A stretch of 64,000 nt of DNA from Rhodococcus zopfii NBRC 100606 = JCM 9919 (GTDB lineage: Bacteria > Actinomycetota > Actinomycetes > Mycobacteriales > Mycobacteriaceae), in contig NZ_BCXI01000003.1 in the NCBI RefSeq assembly GCF_001895025.1, positions 62,001-126,000 on the forward strand. Direction: 5' to 3'. Numbering within the stretch: the stretch's first letter is position 1; the number at the start of each line of letters is the position of its first letter. The position numbers were made by a program, and so were the translations under genes. The notes under the pieces were generated by a model, which made no database searches, was not told where the DNA came from, and saw only the letters and a list, made by a program, of their open reading frames with translations. This document shows positions 60,599-64,000 of the stretch, piece by piece.

Positions 60599-62245
60599 TT
60601 AAATCCCGGTCGTCGAACGGGGATACGCGGCCTCGACGTCGGTCAGCACGTTGATCAGATACGGAACGCCCGACGTGAAACCCCGATCCAGTGCCGGCCC
60701 GATCTCGCGTGGATCACGAACCAGTTCACCGCCCGCCCCGAGCGCCGTCGCCACCTCGTCGTACCGCGTGCCCGGCGCCAGATCCGCAGCGACATCGTAG
60801 CCGTACAGCAGCTGCATCGGCCCCTTCTCGAGACCCCACGCCGAGTTGTTGCCGACCACGATCACCACCGGCAGCTTGTGCCGGACGAGCGTGTCGACGT
60901 CCATCAGGGACAGCCCGGCGGCCCCGTCGCCGAGCAGCAACACCACCTGGCTCGACGGGCGCGCGATGCGCGCGGCGATCGCTGCCCCCAGGCCGGCGCC
61001 GAGGCACCCGTACGGTCCCGGGTCGAGCCACTGGCCCGGTCGCTTCGATTCGACGAATTTGCCTGCGAACGAGACGAAGTCGCCGCCGTCGCCGATGACG
61101 ACCGCGTCGTCGGCCAGCCGCGGCAGTAGCTCCCCGTAGATCCGAGCCGGATGGATCGGATCGGAATCCGCGTCGAGCAACTCCCCGTCCCGCGCCGTGG
61201 CCGCGGCGACCTCGGCGCGCAGGCGACCGACCCAGTCGCCGGTGTCCGGCCGGGCGGGCAGTGCGGCGAGGATTCCGTCGAGGCACGACGTGAGGTCGCC
61301 GGACGCCGAACCCGCGAGGCGCGCGTGCGCCGACACCTGACCCGGGCTGTCCGCGATATGCACGACCTGCGCGTCGGGTGCGCCGTCGCGACCCCCGAAC
61401 CGGCCGTAGCCGAGCCGGAAATCCAAGGGCGTTCCGACGACGATCGCCAGGTCGCAGGTGCCGACGGCGGTTCCGCGCGCCTTGGTCACCAGCAACGGGT
61501 GCCCGCCGGGGACGACCCCGCGACCCATACCGTTGGTGATCGCCGGGACCTGCAGTTCGTCGACGAACCGCAGCGCGGCCGCTTCGGCTCCGTCCGACCA
61601 CACGTCTGTGCCGAACACCATGAGCGGTCGCGACGCGGCGGCCAGCAGCGTCGCGATCTCGGCCAGGGCATCGTGGTCCGGTTCGATTCGAACACGTTGG
61701 GGCGGTGTCGGTTTCGGAACGCTGGTGCGGCCGAACAGTTCGTCCATGGGAATGTCGACGAATGTCGGTCCGCGATGCGACGCACCGGCTGCCGTGAACG
61801 CTGTGTCCACGGCCGGTGCGATCCGGTCGACAGTGCGCGCGGTCTCGGACAGCTTCGTGACGGTGTGCAGCAGCGGCGGCTGGTCGAGTTCCTGCAGGCT
61901 GCCCGTGCCCCAGCGGGCGTTGGGTGCGCGCCCGCCGAGCACCACCAGCGGGGACCCGGAGAAGTGCGCCTGGGTGACGGCGCTGACCCCGTTCGTGACA
62001 CCCGGGCCCGCGGTGAGGACCGCGAGCCCGGGATGGCGTTCGAGTTTCCCGGTGGCCTCGGCGGCGAACACCGCGGTCTGCTCGTGCCGGACGTCCATCA
62101 GCCGCATCGGCGACCCACCTTTGACGACGGCGTCGTACAGGGGGAACACGTGCGCGCCGGACAGGGTGAACATCGTCCGGACGCCGTGGGCGTGGGCCAC
62201 CGCCGCGGCGAGCTCGCCGCCGTGCCCCTCGATTTCCGAGGCCAT
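60599..62245 (-). CDS. Thiamine-diphosphate enzyme, acetolactate-synthase-like
   Basis: 548 residues. The ThDP fold is complete: catalytic Glu in DVRHEQTAVFAAEAT, PGVTNGVSAV, the central domain, and the GDG-NN motif (LLGDGAAGLSLM to VGNNSAWG). The sequence is of the IlvB/benzoylformate-decarboxylase branch and resembles the catabolic or orphan acetolactate synthase-like proteins (as M. tuberculosis IlvX, by length). No regulatory subunit gene is adjacent, which argues against the biosynthetic enzyme; substrate is uncertain. Confidence 0.85.
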   Translation of the reverse strand: MASEIEGHGGELAAAVAHAHGVRTMFTLSGAHVFPLYDAVVKGGSPMRLMDVRHEQTAVFAAEATGKLERHPGLAVLTAGPGVTNGVSAVTQAHFSGSPLVVLGGRAPNARWGTGSLQELDQPPLLHTVTKLSETARTVDRIAPAVDTAFTAAGASHRGPTFVDIPMDELFGRTSVPKPTPPQRVRIEPDHDALAEIATLLAAASRPLMVFGTDVWSDGAEAAALRFVDELQVPAITNGMGRGVVPGGHPLLVTKARGTAVGTCDLAIVVGTPLDFRLGYGRFGGRDGAPDAQVVHIADSPGQVSAHARLAGSASGDLTSCLDGILAALPARPDTGDWVGRLRAEVAAATARDGELLDADSDPIHPARIYGELLPRLADDAVVIGDGGDFVSFAGKFVESKRPGQWLDPGPYGCLGAGLGAAIAARIARPSSQVVLLLGDGAAGLSLMDVDTLVRHKLPVVIVVGNNSAWGLEKGPMQLLYGYDVAADLAPGTRYDEVATALGAGGELVRDPREIGPALDRGFTSGVPYLINVLTDVEAAYPRSTTGI

Positions 62246-62315
62246 GCCGGAAGGCTACGGGCGCGATCGGCGCGGCGCGGCCGATTCGGGAGGACTCGGA
62301 GCCGTGCTCGTCCGG

Positions 62316-63104
62316 TCACCACCCGGGGTGGGCCGGCAATGCGCGCGGGGGCGTGTCGCTCGTGTCGACCTCGGTCACTTCCGTCCGGATGCTGCGACCC
62401 CATGCCTCGCACCGTTGCCGGGTGTTGCCTGGATCGGTGGCGAAGCTGATGGTCCATCCGGTTCCGGTGAACAGGTCGGTCGGGGGAGACTGCCACTGCC
62501 GTTGGCTCGACGTCTGTTTCGTATCTCGGAGTGCGCCGGCCGCCGTCGGTTCGTCGACACCGGGCGGTGGTGCGGTCCGTGCGAACCGGATGGAGGCCTC
62601 GATGTCCGGTTCGCTCGTGAAGTGGTATCGCCCGTCCGCCCACCTCTCCGCAAGCTCGGATCGCCGCGTGCACACCGCCGCCTCGAAACCGGTGCCGGTC
62701 GACGCGATGGACAGGACGTGTGCGCGCAACGTCCCGGCGGGCCGGCGGTCCGACAGCGGGGTGATCACGCGCGCGGAGGCGGGGTCGAGAGCCGCCGCGA
62801 ATCCGGGATAGGAGTTCTCGAGGCCCACGTAGCGGGCGACGAACCACGCCTCCTCGGCGGCGCGAACAAGGGTGCCGCGTTCGTCCTGCAGGTAGAGGCC
62901 GGGTTCGGCGGACCACACGACGGTCGCGCCCTGGATCTGCTCGGGCGACCGGTACCGCTCGGTCGCCTCGGGCAGTGCCGCGGCCCCGGAATCGGTGCCC
63001 GCGCAGGACACCGTCACGAACGCGCTCACCGCGAGCGTCGCGTACCCGATCTTCCGACGTGGTGACCGCGCCCGGCGCGGTGCGGACTTCGACGTCATCT
63101 CCAT
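62316..63104 (-). CDS. Putative lipoprotein
   Basis: 262 residues. A basic N-terminus (SAPRRARSPRRK) and hydrophobic stretch end in VTVSCAG, a lipobox with Cys34. The mature protein is ~230 residues with three further Cys; motifs such as TGTGFEAAVCTRRSE and GWTISFATDPGNTRQRC repeat in the mycolata but have no named family I know. ATG at 63104 or 63098. Separate from the synthase gene by 70 bp. Confidence 0.75.
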   Translation of the reverse strand: MEMTSKSAPRRARSPRRKIGYATLAVSAFVTVSCAGTDSGAAALPEATERYRSPEQIQGATVVWSAEPGLYLQDERGTLVRAAEEAWFVARYVGLENSYPGFAAALDPASARVITPLSDRRPAGTLRAHVLSIASTGTGFEAAVCTRRSELAERWADGRYHFTSEPDIEASIRFARTAPPPGVDEPTAAGALRDTKQTSSQRQWQSPPTDLFTGTGWTISFATDPGNTRQRCEAWGRSIRTEVTEVDTSDTPPRALPAHPGW

Positions 63105-63203
63105 TCGATCCCTCTCGACCTCGGAGTTGGATTCCTCGGAGGGATTGGACGCATCGACGAACCGAATGGTTCCGTGCGGCGCCGGATTTTCGAGGGCGGT
63201 CGC

Positions 63204-63338
63204 TCAGGCGAACCGCGCGGCGCGGGCGAGGATCGCATCGCGGATGCCGGTGCCGCGGTACGCCGTGGTGATTCGGCTCGCGAGGTGCGACGCCAGCTCG
63301 TCGCTCGGTTCCGCCGGCTTTCCGCCCACGGGATGCAT
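63204..63338 (-). CDS. Small hypothetical protein, 44 residues
   Basis: A compact ORF (MHPVGGKPAEPSDELASHL...) ending ILARAARFA, with almost all third positions G or C, which suggests real coding. The ribosome site is weak. One amphipathic helix at the C-terminus. No family recognised. Confidence 0.45.
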   Translation of the reverse strand: MHPVGGKPAEPSDELASHLASRITTAYRGTGIRDAILARAARFA

Positions 63339-63675
63339 TGCTCGCGTCGGTGTCCTCGCGGTGGTGTCACTGTCACGCTACGGCGATGTTAACGGCATAT
63401 CACCGCAGATCAGAGCTTAGATAGGGCAGCCTTCCTTGCGTTACACCCGCATTGTTGGCATATCGTCTGTTCAAGACGGTGGACACACAACGTCCCCCAC
63501 CGGCCGGAAGTTCCAGGGCCCGAGCTGCCGAAAAAAGGCACCCGCATCGTCGCGGAAGGGCGGATACTGACGGTTGTCGGTGCCGATCCACCTCGTGTCG
63601 GTACTTGCTCACGGCAAGTAGATGACCATCAGCGCTGCTGGTCGTCGGTGCTATCACATGCAACGAAGGCTAGGT
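63339..63675. other. Upstream region of gltB
   Basis: 337 bp with lower GC than the surrounding genes and no convincing ORF. It should hold the gltB promoter. I see no certain operator; a weak resemblance to an iron box at 63417 is listed among rejected items. Confidence 0.5.
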
Positions 63676-64000
63676 ATGAAGCATCTTCCCGGGCCTCAAG
63701 GGCTCTACCACCCGGCGAACGAGCACGACTCCTGCGGCGTCGCTTTCGTCGTCGACATGCACGGACGCAAGAGCCGGGACATCGTCGCGAAGGCAATCAC
63801 CGCGCTCGTGAACCTGGAGCACCGCGGCGCCGCGGGTGCCGAAACGAACACCGGCGACGGCGCCGGCATCCTCATCCAGGTTCCGGACCGGTACTTCCGC
63901 GAGGTCGTCGACTTCGATCTCCCCGAGGCCGGTGCGTACGCGACCGGTATCGCGTTCCTGCCGCGGGATACGGCAGCGGCCGACACCGCCCAGGCGGCGG
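63676..64000 (+). CDS. gltB: Glutamate synthase large subunit, N-terminal part (partial)
   Basis: 108 codons to the window end. The N-terminus has the class II glutaminase motif [14 protein letters not shown], whose Cys20 becomes the N-terminal nucleophile after propeptide removal, then [20 protein letters not shown], both diagnostic of GltB. The enzyme converts glutamine plus 2-oxoglutarate into two glutamates, feeding nitrogen assimilation. ATG at 63676 follows GAAGG; an in-frame ATG at 63658 lacks one. Confidence 0.97.
   Translation, partial: MKHLPGPQGLYHPANEHDSCGVAFVVDMHGRKSRDIVAKAITALVNLEHRGAAGAETNTGDGAGILIQVPDRYFREVVDFDLPEAGAYATGIAFLPRDTAAADTAQAA

Noticed and set aside
63417-63435. TTAGATAGGGCAGCCTTCC resembles the DtxR/IdeR iron box upstream of gltB
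   Set aside because: Only about 10 of 19 positions match the consensus and the right half-site is poor; gltB is not a known IdeR target.
1-64000. CRISPR arrays, insertion sequences, integrases or rRNA genes
   Set aside because: I looked for regularly spaced repeats, transposase motifs and rRNA signatures on both strands and saw none; the only notable direct repeats are inside fhaA and the low-complexity coding regions.

Overview
The window is high-GC actinobacterial DNA, most likely from a mycolic-acid-producing genus such as Rhodococcus. The left half follows the gyrA-to-tRNA-Leu backbone known from Mycobacterium tuberculosis: gyrA end, DUF3566 protein, tRNA-Ile, DLW-39 microprotein, tRNA-Ala, cwsA, ppiA, rhomboid protease, PH-domain protein, crgA, DUF881 protein, trpG/pabA, then the leftward pknB-pknA-pbpA-rodA-pstP-fhaB-fhaA operon and tRNA-Leu. 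This places the window close to the replication origin, and a perfect 16-bp ParB site (parS) at 7873 agrees with that. Genus and species are inference; no 16S or other marker is present.

Between tRNA-Ala and cwsA (about 1.65 to 20.5 kb) lie roughly 19 kb that the M. tuberculosis order lacks. They hold two LolD/FtsX-type ABC exporter cassettes (one facing a NarL-type two-component system, one followed by its own TetR gene), a pirin, an AhpD-like protein, a truncated luciferase-like oxidoreductase, a copper chaperone plus Tat-exported DyP peroxidase, an R2-like ligand-binding oxidase, and three lipid-related genes (membrane alpha/beta hydrolase, secreted lipase, long acyl-CoA dehydrogenase). 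The promoters of those three carry related near-palindromes, suggesting one regulator.

From 20.4 to 35.1 kb is the cell-division and cell-wall signalling block: CwsA and CrgA (septum), PknA/PknB with four PASTA repeats, the phosphatase PstP, the elongation pair PbpA/RodA, and the FHA readers FhaA/FhaB.

From 35.2 to 39.9 kb are a NUDIX hydrolase, malate:quinone oxidoreductase, a LysR regulator, ZapE and a TetR regulator. From 39.96 to 48.57 kb is the standout: a single leftward, translationally coupled operon that reads as a class V lanthipeptide gene cluster. It has a 70-aa precursor ending in Thr-x4-Cys, a Cys-decarboxylase flavoprotein, a degenerate kinase, an intact APH-fold kinase, a HopA1-family protein, a split M16 peptidase, two proteins I cannot place, and an ABC exporter without a C39 peptidase. 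The expected product is a lanthionine peptide with a C-terminal AviMeCys ring.

From 49 to 53.5 kb a PucR-type regulator faces an EthA-like Baeyer-Villiger monooxygenase / hydrolase / AhpD-like operon. From 53.7 to 58.9 kb are a methyltransferase-like gene behind a Trp-Trp leader peptide, an HPP membrane protein under two perfect palindromes, a small secreted protein, an orphan GrpE-like protein and Asp-rich repeat proteins. The right end has a type-B carboxylesterase, an acetolactate-synthase-like ThDP enzyme, a lipoprotein, a 44-aa ORF and the start of gltB.
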